A DNA stretch of 64,000 nucleotides, from assembly GCF_000760695.4 (NCBI RefSeq), contig NZ_JHEG04000001.1, forward strand, positions 8,159,123 to 8,223,122, given 5' to 3'. Below, in pieces: positions 17,030 to 25,130 of this stretch; the stretch's first letter is position 1; every line of letters begins with the position of its first letter. The notes below the pieces were generated by a model. The model saw only the letters and a program-made list of their open reading frames with translations. It did no database searches and had not been told where the DNA came from. This stretch comes from Tolypothrix bouteillei VB521301 (GTDB taxonomy: Bacteria > Cyanobacteriota > Cyanobacteriia > Cyanobacteriales > Nostocaceae). Both the position numbers and the translations under genes were made by a program.

Positions 17030-18076
17030 TCAAACTTTATCCTTTATCCTTTCAAAAGGATTCGCCAAATTGGGCAGATCCCGCATTAATTCCTCAAATC
17101 CTTCCCATGTTAGAGATTGAGGACCGTCAGAAAGGGCTTTGCCTGGGTTGGGATGAACTTCAATCATCACCGAATCAACACCAGCTGCTACAGATGCCTT
17201 CGCCATTGTTGGCACAAACTCCGATTTACCAGTAGCATGGCTGGGATCGACCATGATGGGCAGGTGTGTGAGCGATCGCAAAACCGGAATTGCAGATATA
17301 TCAAAAATATTGCGGGTGTATTGGCGATCGAAACTGCGGATACCGCGTTCGCACAGAATGACATTGGGATTACCAGCCGCCAAAATGTACTCGGCTGACA
17401 TCAACCATTCTTCAATGGTAGCTGACAATCCGCGCTTCAAAAGAATTGGCTTGCCAGTAGCACCAATCTTCTTAAGAAGTGAGAAGTTTTGCATATTGCG
17501 AGCACCAACCTGCAACACATCTGCGACAAATGCAACTTTCTCTATATCAGTTGTATCCATCACTTCTGTAATGATTCCCAATCCAGTGGCTTCTCGTGCT
17601 TTATCTAAGAGTAATAATGCACTCTCTCCATGACCTTGGAAAGCATAAGGGGAGGTACGGGGTTTGTACGCCCCTCCTCGAAGAAATTTAGCTCCGGCAG
17701 CTTTCACTCTCCGGGCTGTTTCTACAATCATCTCCTCATTTTCTACAGAACAAGGTCCCGCTACAACAACCAAAGGATGGTTTTGACCAAAACTGACAGA
17801 GCCATTTGGGGTGGGTACAACCACGTCAGTCGGTTGATAAGAGTGAAATTCTAGAGAAGCTCGTTTGAAAGGCTTTTTTACCCGGACAACCTGCTCAATG
17901 CAGGGGCTCAAATTTTGAATTTGTACCGGGTCAATCTCCGCTGTTTCACCTATTAAACCAATCACCACTTTGTGCTGACCTATTGATTTTTCGGGAGTGA
18001 TATTCCAACTGCGGATTTCTTTAATGATTCGTTCAATTTCTTCTGATGGGCTACCAGATTTCATGACGACGATCAT
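17030..18076 (-). CDS. aroF: 3-deoxy-7-phosphoheptulonate (DAHP) synthase, type I-beta
   Basis: The protein has 348 residues. An N-terminal ferredoxin-like regulatory domain (1-90; MIVVMKSGSPSEEIERI) precedes the TIM barrel. Barrel motifs include VVVAGPCSVEN, GAKFLRGGAYKPRTSPYAFQG, VGARNMQNF, KPILLKRG, ILCERGIRSFD and PIMVDPSHATG. These residues bind PEP, erythrose 4-phosphate and the metal. It makes DAHP, the first shikimate-pathway intermediate. AAGGAGG lies 10 nt before the ATG. Because it heads a run containing a halogenase, methyltransferase and hydroxylase, it may be a dedicated copy that boosts aromatic supply, as DAHP synthases do in the scytonemin cluster. It could instead be the main cellular enzyme. 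Confidence 0.95.
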   Translation of the reverse strand: MIVVMKSGSPSEEIERIIKEIRSWNITPEKSIGQHKVVIGLIGETAEIDPVQIQNLSPCIEQVVRVKKPFKRASLEFHSYQPTDVVVPTPNGSVSFGQNHPLVVVAGPCSVENEEMIVETARRVKAAGAKFLRGGAYKPRTSPYAFQGHGESALLLLDKAREATGLGIITEVMDTTDIEKVAFVADVLQVGARNMQNFSLLKKIGATGKPILLKRGLSATIEEWLMSAEYILAAGNPNVILCERGIRSFDRQYTRNIFDISAIPVLRSLTHLPIMVDPSHATGKSEFVPTMAKASVAAGVDSVMIEVHPNPGKALSDGPQSLTWEGFEELMRDLPNLANPFERIKDKV

Positions 18077-18885
18077 AGATAAGAATCCTCCTTAAATAAC
18101 AGCATCTTATGGTCTTCCGTGGTTCAGTTGTTACTATTTGTTTTTATCTCCTCACCCTTTTTCTTTGTCTTCTAAAGCTTACTGTAGTTAAAAAGCGCTT
18201 GCCAACAGTCTATCTTTTGAAAAGTAACAATTCTTTCGCTAATGTTTAATTTAAAACACAATCAATGATAATTGCGATTGTTCCGGAAATCATATAGATG
18301 TTTAGTATTGTGCATTAAGAATTTGATTTATAGGAATCCTAAATTACTCAAGAAAAATGGTAGCGTTGGCAAAGCCAATCACAGTTTCTTGGCGGGCTTT
18401 AGACATCCCTCCAGGTATTTCAAGAAAAAATAAGATTCCTCTATGTTATTAAAGTGGTTTAAATTGATAACATCTGGAAAGAAATCGGAAATATAATTTT
18501 TTTTAATAAAAGAATATTAAAAGATTAGAATAAAATTTTAAAACGAAGGCAGAAGTACGCTCGCTACTAGAGCAGAAGGCAATTAGGTGGGGATTTAAAC
18601 CCGCACCTAATTGAAGACCGCGCCTCTTGGAGATTATGGCGCTTGATTTAAACCCGTTGCTCCCGAAGGTCGCGCAGAGGATCTACGGTATCAGGCAGAA
18701 GGGATTTATCACTTCTGCCCTCTGCCCTTCTTGTTAATTTTTGGCTTTAGGTTGAAATTTCTTTTGATTTTTTTAAGAATTTAAAATTTCTGCATATTTC
18801 AAATGCATGAGAGAAACGCATAAATTCGATCGGTAGGGGCGCAATACCGCCGCGCCCCCAGAACTAAGTGTATTTCGCACAAGAG
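18077..18885. other. 809-bp region without a supported gene
   Basis: It lies between the divergent-side end of the aromatic cluster and the regulator. The first 250 bp upstream of the DAHP synthase is AT-rich and is the likely promoter of the whole cluster. From about 18540 to 18740 there are repeat-like pieces (AGGCAGAAG, GATTTAAACCCG twice, and AGGTGGGGATTTAAACCCGC with an imperfect inverse CACCTAATT). A GGGGCGC-rich segment follows near 18835. No RNA gene was recognised. Confidence 0.5.
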
Positions 18886-19854
18886 CTAACCGTTTTGTCT
18901 CTCTTGCGTGTATTGGGCTTTGTACTGAGCAAGCTGTGTCCTTCTCCAAGCTTGGGGAGTTGTTCCATGATACTGGCGAAACTGGCGAAAGAAATGAACT
19001 GTGTGATAATACCCAACTTGGGCTGCGATTTCTTCGACTCTTTCATTAGTTTCCAACAGTAAGGAACGTGCTGCTGCCATTCGCCGCTCGATAATCCACC
19101 CTTGTACAGTTTGTCCTGTTTGCCGTCTCACAAGATTAGTGAGATAAGCCGGAGAATAACCTACAGCTCCTGCGACATCACTCAAAGTGATCTGTTGATT
19201 GTAGTTCGCCTCAATGAAGCGGAAGACCTCTCTCAATTCTGGCTCGGATGGCAGAATTGACTGGGGCTCGTCCGATTTCATGGCTTTATTGGGTGAGAAG
19301 TTTTGCTTTGCACAAAGGGCTCCTGTGTTCTTAGAACCAGAGTATAGAAAAGTGCCAGTAGATGTTTCGCCGGTTGGAGCAACTGCGTTCGTCAAAGACG
19401 TGCCGCAACTATCGCCTGTGGGCTTTTCTGTTACTGATGTGGGTACTGTTCCATATAACTTTTGCAGGAAGCTTTGCCTCTGCAGGCGAGTTGCGATCGC
19501 TTTGAGTAATTCGTCTAATGTACAAGGTTTTGTGATGTAATCATCTGCTCCCAATTCCATACCTTTGCGGATATCAGTGCGACTGACTTTAGCGGTGACA
19601 AAGATAAAAGGAATAATTGCTGTGGCTGGATCTTGGCGTAATGCCATTAAAACTCTAAAACCATCGAGTTTCGGCACTAAAACTTCGCTGATGATTAGAT
19701 CGGGTAACTCTTGTTGTGCTCTTTGAACTGCGATCGCACCGTTTTCAGCACTAATCGCATGGAAACCTTCAGCTTTTAGGCATGAAAGAAAAAGTTTTCG
19801 GGTTTCTGCTTTATTTTCAATCACTAAAATCTTTTTCACCGTTTCCTTTGCCAT
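18886..19854 (-). CDS. AraC-type response regulator with atypical receiver
   Basis: The protein has 322 residues. A receiver domain (about 8-125) is followed by a variable linker rich in Thr/Gly/Asn, then an AraC/XylS double helix-turn-helix (about 205-310: ITLSDVAGAVGYSPAYLTNLVRR, read as LSDVAGAVGYSPAYLTN, and VEEIAAQVGYYHTVHFFRQF). The receiver keeps YITKP but has Glu at the usual phospho-Asp position (E57 in LIISEVLVP), and Asn in place of the second acidic residue at the N-terminal pocket (E13 N14). It therefore probably works without phosphorylation, perhaps constitutively on or controlled otherwise. It is transcribed toward the aromatic cluster and lies 0.8 kb upstream of it, so it is a candidate regulator. 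No cognate kinase is adjacent. Confidence 0.88.
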   Translation of the reverse strand: MAKETVKKILVIENKAETRKLFLSCLKAEGFHAISAENGAIAVQRAQQELPDLIISEVLVPKLDGFRVLMALRQDPATAIIPFIFVTAKVSRTDIRKGMELGADDYITKPCTLDELLKAIATRLQRQSFLQKLYGTVPTSVTEKPTGDSCGTSLTNAVAPTGETSTGTFLYSGSKNTGALCAKQNFSPNKAMKSDEPQSILPSEPELREVFRFIEANYNQQITLSDVAGAVGYSPAYLTNLVRRQTGQTVQGWIIERRMAAARSLLLETNERVEEIAAQVGYYHTVHFFRQFRQYHGTTPQAWRRTQLAQYKAQYTQERQNG

Positions 19855-22081
19855 CCAAATACGGGTTTATGGACAATTCACAGGTGTACAGTGACAAACC
19901 ACTTGGTAGAGTGACAAGTTACCAAAAGAAAGGTAGAGGGCAGATGGCAGAGGGCAGAAGGTTGATATTGTAAGATTTCATACAAAAGCAAGTCTTCTGT
20001 GCTCTGCCAAAGGGTGTAGCGTCCCTGAATTGATTTAGGTCGAAAAATAATAGAGTGCAAACTTTATTAAATCCCTCACATTTATACATGGGGATTCCCT
20101 TCTGCCACGCCACTTGCTTTATGCCGGGAAACCCGTCCACCGCAGTGGCTCCTCTGCCGTCGTACTTCTGCCTTCTTACTTTATAATGTAGTGCTTTCCC
20201 AATATGAAAAATAAAGTCTAAAAGATGAAGAACTAAGCGTAAAAAAGTGCTATTGCCAGCACAAGTACCCGAACTTATTCTGGTAGCACGCAGAATATAC
20301 AATCTAAGTTTTAAACCCATAGCAGTCGTCACAATAGGGAGACAGTCACAAAAACATTCTCGACTACAGCAACGCGCTACCGTAGAAACTTGTGTTATCT
20401 CCTGCAAAGGAGCTAAGCACGTAGGATATCCGAAGGACATGGGGCGAAGTTGGGATCGAGGAAAACCTTTCAGCCGACTTCTCCGTGCAAAGCGCTGCCT
20501 CCCGAATTCATTCATAGGGTTGACTTCATACTTCATACTTCAGACGTTATTTTTGAGGTCACTTAGGTTATGGTTGTGCAAAATACCAAGGCAACCCAAA
20601 AAAGATTGCCAAAATATTGGTTGTCATTTCACCGCAAATCTTTGCTCCGAGCAGATTATGCTCTTGCAGAACTTCCCAGGAAGGGGCAGACTCGTTGCGC
20701 GTCCGGTGTTCTCTTTGGTGCGCCGTGTAAAGCCTCTTCCAATCAACCCAGTCATGCGAAAAACGTTATGTCTGGGTTAAGAACTGTTTCGAGATGCACG
20801 TTTGCAAAGACGCAAATTATTGCGTCTCTACTTAGGCTTGCTCAACCTACCTAGTTTCGGTAACTCTGGGGCTGGCGAGCACCCTAAAGGCAGGAACACA
20901 AACATTTCCCCAAACACAGTCCCAGCAGGACTGGGGCTGGTTAGGTCGTGTGAACCCAGAACAGCCAATATGATAATTTGCAAGGGGTTTGCAGCCTAAC
21001 AAGTAAATCCCTGACTGGTAGAACACTGTCAATCCGTACAGATACCTCCATAAATTTAAGATTTAGCTTTTGTATCTGTAGAGGACGGACTTATTTGTTA
21101 CATCCATCAAACCAATCACTACTTTCCCTGGTTAAATAAGATTTCTGTTGCGGTAAGATTTGCCACACCAGAAGATTTGACGGAGCTGCTTAATTCCCTT
21201 CGAGAGGATACCAGATTTCGTAATAACACACAAGTAAGACGCTCCAGAATGTAGTGGTGTAAATAGTATTGGATTTGATTGATACTAACTTCACATCATA
21301 TCATTCGTTACACCCATACAAAGTAACTAAAAAGCAAAAGTCAGGAGTTGCGGACTTTCTACTCCAAATATTTAACCAGTGCTAGTTCGTAAGTGTGACA
21401 CACCAAAAGCTATACCCGTAAATAAATTTAACAAAGACTTTATATTAAGTTAAGTGAATGTAACGAGGACACACAGCAAGAAGCAGAGGAGATTTATTCA
21501 TATTTCTTTGTAATTTTTGTAATACAGCCAGGACGCCCGTACCACAGAATCGCAGTTTGTTTCTAAAGCTTGAAAACTACTGTATTTTTTTACAGTTCTC
21601 ATGATTGACATTTAAGCTTTTACTTAAATATAATGTTTATAGTTAAGTAAAAGCTTAACTATATTTAGAGTTTGCAATTGAGGCTAGCTATTTGAAGCTA
21701 GAACTTACGCATAGCTTCCCTTTTTAAGGGACAGTGCATGCACAAATCGAGTTTACCCCCTTAATCCCCTGAGGTATTCAGAAATAAAAAATTAAATTTC
21801 TCTTTACGATGGAGGGTCAGGGGTGAGGTAAAACTAACGCTCAATCCTCAGTGCGTTAACTATGGCAATCCTATTTGAGATCCGAACAAGGAGGACAAGG
21901 AAGAGGTGTTTGTCGCTCCTACACGGATTGCTATATTTCAGATTTATGTGTACACCGTAGTTTTTTTAAGGGGGTTTGGAGGAAACTGCAACACCTGAAA
22001 ACCCCAAAATACCCTTAAGCCTACGGAAGTCAGTTCTTAAAGTGTCTCTACATCCGTCAGATAAGCTTTGGAGTAAAAAAT
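19855..22081. other. 2.2-kb gene-poor region with repeat fragments
   Basis: No reading frame here has convincing protein character; those present are rich in Arg/Cys/Ser and end in tract-encoded residues. Recognisable pieces include an AGAGGGCAGATGGCAGAGGGCAGAAGG run (19933 onward). A CCACCGCAGTGGCTCCTC element (20137-20154) recurs at 52302-52319, followed in both places by ACTTCTGCCTT. TACTTCATACTTCA lies near 20527, a small hairpin AGTCC/GGACT near 20920, and a perfect 16-bp inverted repeat at 21612-21658. The last 150 bp should contain the clpP promoter. Confidence 0.5.
21612..21658. repeat. Perfect 16-bp inverted repeat, 15-nt loop
   Basis: The left arm TTAAGCTTTTACTTAA (21612-21627) is exactly complementary to the right arm TTAAGTAAAAGCTTAA (21643-21658). 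Each arm is itself near-palindromic at its ends (TTAAG/CTTAA). It lies 424 bp upstream of clpP in non-coding DNA. It could be an operator, a transposon-derived element or a cruciform-prone site. Confidence 0.75.
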
Positions 22082-22735
22082 ATGAGTTCCACTAATTTCA
22101 ACATTCCGATTGTGATTCAACCTTCAGACAAAGGGGAGAGAGCCTTTGACATTTATTCTCGTTTGCTAGCAGAGCGCATTGTTTTTTTAAAAAGCGAAGT
22201 GACTGATGAGATAGCTAATTTAATTGTTGCTCAATTGCTATTTCTTGATGCTGAAGATCCAGAGCGGGATGTATTCTTGTACATCAATAGCCCTGGGGGC
22301 TCGGTCACAGCAGGAATGGCAATTTACGATACTATGAATCAAATTCGTGCTGAAGTATGTACTGTCTGTGTTGGTTTTGCAGCTTCGATGGGTGCATTTT
22401 TGCTGTCTTCTGGAGCAAAAAGTAAAAGATATGCTTTACCCAATGCTCGGATTATGATTCATCAGCCTTCAGGGGGGGTTCAAGGTGCAGCGAGTGACAT
22501 TGAGGTAGCGGCTAGGGAAATTTTGCACACCAAACAAACTATCAACAAGATATTGGCAGCCAATACCAACCAATCTTTAGAGAAGATTGAACGAGATTTA
22601 GAACGAGACTTTTTTATGAGTGCGGAAGAAGCAAAAATCTACGGATTAGTGGATAGCGTTATTTTGAAGACACCAACATCTGCTCTAGATTCCACTCATT
22701 CTGTAACCGATCGGTATTTACTCAACGGGCATTAG
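22082..22735 (+). CDS. clpP: ATP-dependent Clp protease proteolytic subunit
   Basis: This 217-residue serine protease of the ClpP family has its catalytic triad visible: S102 in GFAASMG, H127 in IMIHQPSGG, and D176 in [20 protein letters not shown] (68-76) is the conserved strand near the active site. The protein forms a tetradecameric barrel fed by ClpC/ClpX. GGAG lies 8 nt before the ATG. Cyanobacteria carry several clpP paralogues; the sequence alone does not tell me which this is. No clpX is adjacent, so it is not the clpP2-clpX operon. Confidence 0.96.
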   Translation: MSSTNFNIPIVIQPSDKGERAFDIYSRLLAERIVFLKSEVTDEIANLIVAQLLFLDAEDPERDVFLYINSPGGSVTAGMAIYDTMNQIRAEVCTVCVGFAASMGAFLLSSGAKSKRYALPNARIMIHQPSGGVQGAASDIEVAAREILHTKQTINKILAANTNQSLEKIERDLERDFFMSAEEAKIYGLVDSVILKTPTSALDSTHSVTDRYLLNGH

Positions 22736-22876
22736 ATATAGGAGTGAAAAGCAATGTAGAGACCTACCGTGGCATTTTTATCTGTATAAAAATGTTCCTT
22801 AGAAAACCCCTATAGTCTCTCCTTACTAATGGAGACAGCGTTGGCTCTTGACAAACAAATGATATTGGAGGTTTTG

Positions 22877-23914
22877 ATGAAAATTTTAGTGATTGGCGGT
22901 ACAAATTTTATTGGTCCCCATGTTGTTCGCCATTTGTGTCATTTGGGTCATGAGGTAACTGTATTTCATCGGGGAGAAACGATGGCTGAATTACCGACAA
23001 ATGTACATCACATTCTTGGCGATCGCCATCACCTTCAAGAATTCAAAAGCCAGTTTGAGGAAATGGCACCTCACATTGTAGTGGATATGATTTTATTCAC
23101 CGAACAACACGCTGTGGAACTCATGAACACTTTTAAAGGAATTGCCAAGCGTGTTGTTGCTATTAGCAGTATAGACGTATACCGCGCATACAGTGTTCTT
23201 TTAGGGAAGGAGTCTGAAGTCATTTCAGTACCACTGACAGAAACTTCTCCATTACGCCAACAACTTTATCCTTTTCGGGAAATGCCTGACAGACCCCTCA
23301 ATACACCAATAGATTACGAAAAGATTTTAGTGGAACAAGTCGTCATGTCAGAACCCACTTTACCTGGAACAATCGTAAGACTGCCAATGGTTTACGGTCC
23401 TAAAGATCCCCGCCACCGTTTACATCCTTATCTTCAAAGAATAGATGATAACCGCCCTGTTATTGTGTTAGAAAAAAGCTTTGCCCTGTGGCGTGGTTCT
23501 TATGGATATGTCGAAAATGCGGCATACGCAATAGCTTTAGCAGCCTGTCACGAGCCAGCTGTAGGTCGCATTTATCACGTTGCGGACCGAGAAGCCTTGA
23601 GCGAAGCTGAACGCATAGACAGAGTGGGTCGATTGACAGGATGGCAAGGTCAGGTTTTAGTTGTACCCAAAGAAAAGCTTCCAACCGAATGGAAATTAAC
23701 AGTTAACACAAAACAACATTGGTTAATAGACTCAACTCGTATTCGTGAGGAATTAGGATATCAGGAACTGGTATCTCCAGATGAAGCACTGTTGCAAACC
23801 ATTCGCTGGGAGCAAGCCAATCCTCCACAAGACCCTCATCCGTTAGCGTTTCCTTCATTGCTTGATTACGCAACCGAAGATGCAATACGGTCACAAGTAA
23901 GCAGTTACAACTAA
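22877..23914 (+). CDS. NAD-dependent epimerase/dehydratase (extended-SDR-like)
   Basis: I start it at the ATG at 22877 with GGAGG 5 nt upstream; upstream in-frame ATGs would add 16 residues before the Rossmann strand. The 345 residues begin MKILVIGGTNFIGPHVVRHL, an extended-SDR NAD(P) motif (GGTxxxG). A serine-rich active-site strand (VVAISSIDVYRAY) follows, with a YEK (DYEKILVEQVV) supplying the Tyr and Lys, then RLPMVYGPKDP and the C-terminal substrate domain with IYHVADREALSEAE. It probably modifies an NDP-sugar or similar, substrate unknown. It lies 140 bp after clpP. Confidence 0.88.
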   Translation: MKILVIGGTNFIGPHVVRHLCHLGHEVTVFHRGETMAELPTNVHHILGDRHHLQEFKSQFEEMAPHIVVDMILFTEQHAVELMNTFKGIAKRVVAISSIDVYRAYSVLLGKESEVISVPLTETSPLRQQLYPFREMPDRPLNTPIDYEKILVEQVVMSEPTLPGTIVRLPMVYGPKDPRHRLHPYLQRIDDNRPVIVLEKSFALWRGSYGYVENAAYAIALAACHEPAVGRIYHVADREALSEAERIDRVGRLTGWQGQVLVVPKEKLPTEWKLTVNTKQHWLIDSTRIREELGYQELVSPDEALLQTIRWEQANPPQDPHPLAFPSLLDYATEDAIRSQVSSYN

Positions 23915-24466
23915 CTAATTCTTGTTTGCCAGAATACTACAAGATCGCTGACTTCTTATAGCACAAAATGAGTTAATGGAGGTGATATCTCTCTCCTACC
24001 AAAAAATCCTGTTTTCCTCTCGTCCCCAAGCTCCACCTGGTAATGAAGTCTGCAAAGCTCTACCTCGCGTGGCAAATAGGTAAAGGAAACAGACCCTGGG
24101 ACTCCTATTGGGTTTTTGAAATATAGCTAGGGTGGGAAATGTTAACTAAAAACCTTATTTGATTGGCATTTCCCACCCTACCGTATTTGGCAATTTTCAT
24201 AAATCATTAATGATTCCTATATAAGAATAAAACAATCAAAAACAGTAGCTTGAAATACTATTCATCAAAACTTGAAACTTTTTAAACAATAACATTAAAA
24301 TTAAATCATATCAATTTATACCATTATTTTTAAATAGCTTTTCTAAAGAGAAAAAATAAATATTCTCCGGAGTGCTAAACAAGTTATCGAATAAAAGAAT
24401 GGAAGAGAGACACTTTTAACCTTACATAACAAAGTGGCTCATTTTTAACTAAATAAGTAAAAAATT
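23915..24466. other. 552-bp spacer with two repeat elements
   Basis: A degenerate copy of the GTTCCCAGGCT-type repeat lies at about 24015-24075 (CTCGTCCCCAAGCTCCACCT). A perfect 14-bp inverted repeat (TAGGGTGGGAAATG at 24128-24141, CATTTCCCACCCTA at 24167-24180, 25-nt loop) may be a small non-autonomous element or the epimerase terminator. The last 250 bp is AT-rich and lies upstream of the next gene. Confidence 0.55.
24128..24180. repeat. Perfect 14-bp inverted repeat with 25-nt loop
   Basis: TAGGGTGGGAAATG and its exact complement CATTTCCCACCCTA bracket AT-rich DNA. The arms lie 214 bp after the epimerase stop, too far for an obvious terminator, and there is no U-tract. Confidence 0.7.
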
Positions 24467-25072
24467 ATGCATAAAATTATTCATTGGTTTAGCGCATCCG
24501 CTATTCAGGCGTTTGCGTTTGTATCTATTGTTGCCATAGCACAAGAAATTCCCATTTCACCACAACAAAAAAACACACCAAAAATTTGTTCTTTTAATAC
24601 TGTAGAAAATTTATTGCCTCCCATAGCAAGCCAACAAAGTAGTTCTCTATTTGCCTATCTTGGACAACAAGGTTTTGTACAAGACTCAGATGGTTCTTGG
24701 GTTTGTTATGTCAGTGATTCTAAAAAAGAATGGCGTTACTATACCTTATTTAAAGTACAACAAATAGGAGAAAAACTCATTGCAACTTCTTTTATAGAGA
24801 ATGGTAACTGGATAGACGGACAAGAAACCCGAAGTTTAGACTTATTTATGACGTTAATTGAAAAACATATACGTACAACTGATGGAAATCGTCAAAGTAT
24901 ACGCAACTATCTAGCAACTTTTATTTCTTTAGTTAAGCAAGGTAAAGTTCCACCTTTACCGCGTGGTTATCTTTTTGACCAACCACATCGCGGATTTGTG
25001 TCCTATCATTCCCTAACGAGTGGTAAATTCCAAGGTACGGCAATTACAATAAATATCAATATTTTGAAATAG
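24467..25072 (+). CDS. Secreted protein of unknown function
   Basis: The protein has 201 residues. The N-terminus (HKIIHWFSASAIQAFAFVSIVAIAQ, as a short basic start then a hydrophobic run) is a likely signal peptide with cleavage near residue 25. The mature part is mixed polar with two cysteines (C43 in PKICSFN and C86 in GSWVCYVS) that could form one disulphide, a WVCYVSDSKKEWRYYTLFK strand region, and GYLFDQPHRGFVSY near the C-terminus. I do not recognise the family. There is no clear Shine-Dalgarno sequence. Heptamer repeats begin right at the stop codon. Confidence 0.75.
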   Translation: MHKIIHWFSASAIQAFAFVSIVAIAQEIPISPQQKNTPKICSFNTVENLLPPIASQQSSSLFAYLGQQGFVQDSDGSWVCYVSDSKKEWRYYTLFKVQQIGEKLIATSFIENGNWIDGQETRSLDLFMTLIEKHIRTTDGNRQSIRNYLATFISLVKQGKVPPLPRGYLFDQPHRGFVSYHSLTSGKFQGTAITININILK

Positions 25073-25130
25073 CTAATGGCTAATGGCTAATGGCTATTAG
25101 CTAATAGCCATTAGTTATTAGCCATTAGTA
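25069..25130. repeat. TAATGGC heptamers forming an inverted pair
   Basis: TAGCTAATGGCTAATGGC units run into the complementary TAGCCATTAGTTATTAGCCATTAG. They sit between two convergent genes and overlap the last codons of the downstream minus-strand kinase gene. The array may act as a bidirectional terminator. Confidence 0.6.

Noticed and set aside
19919..20536. Minus-strand 205-codon frame
   Set aside because: Its C-terminus reads repeat-encoded LPSAICPLPFFW, and cysteines and arginines are scattered; this is typical of translated repeat DNA.
20247..20780. Long plus-strand frame (177 codons) in the gene-poor region
   Set aside because: Composition is Arg/Cys/Leu-rich with no motif; it overlaps opposite-strand frames of equal quality and repeat pieces, and has no ribosome-binding site.
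21050..22081. Possible structural RNA (6S, RNase P or tRNA) upstream of clpP
   Set aside because: I looked for conserved signatures of these RNAs and found none; the only clear structure is the inverted repeat.
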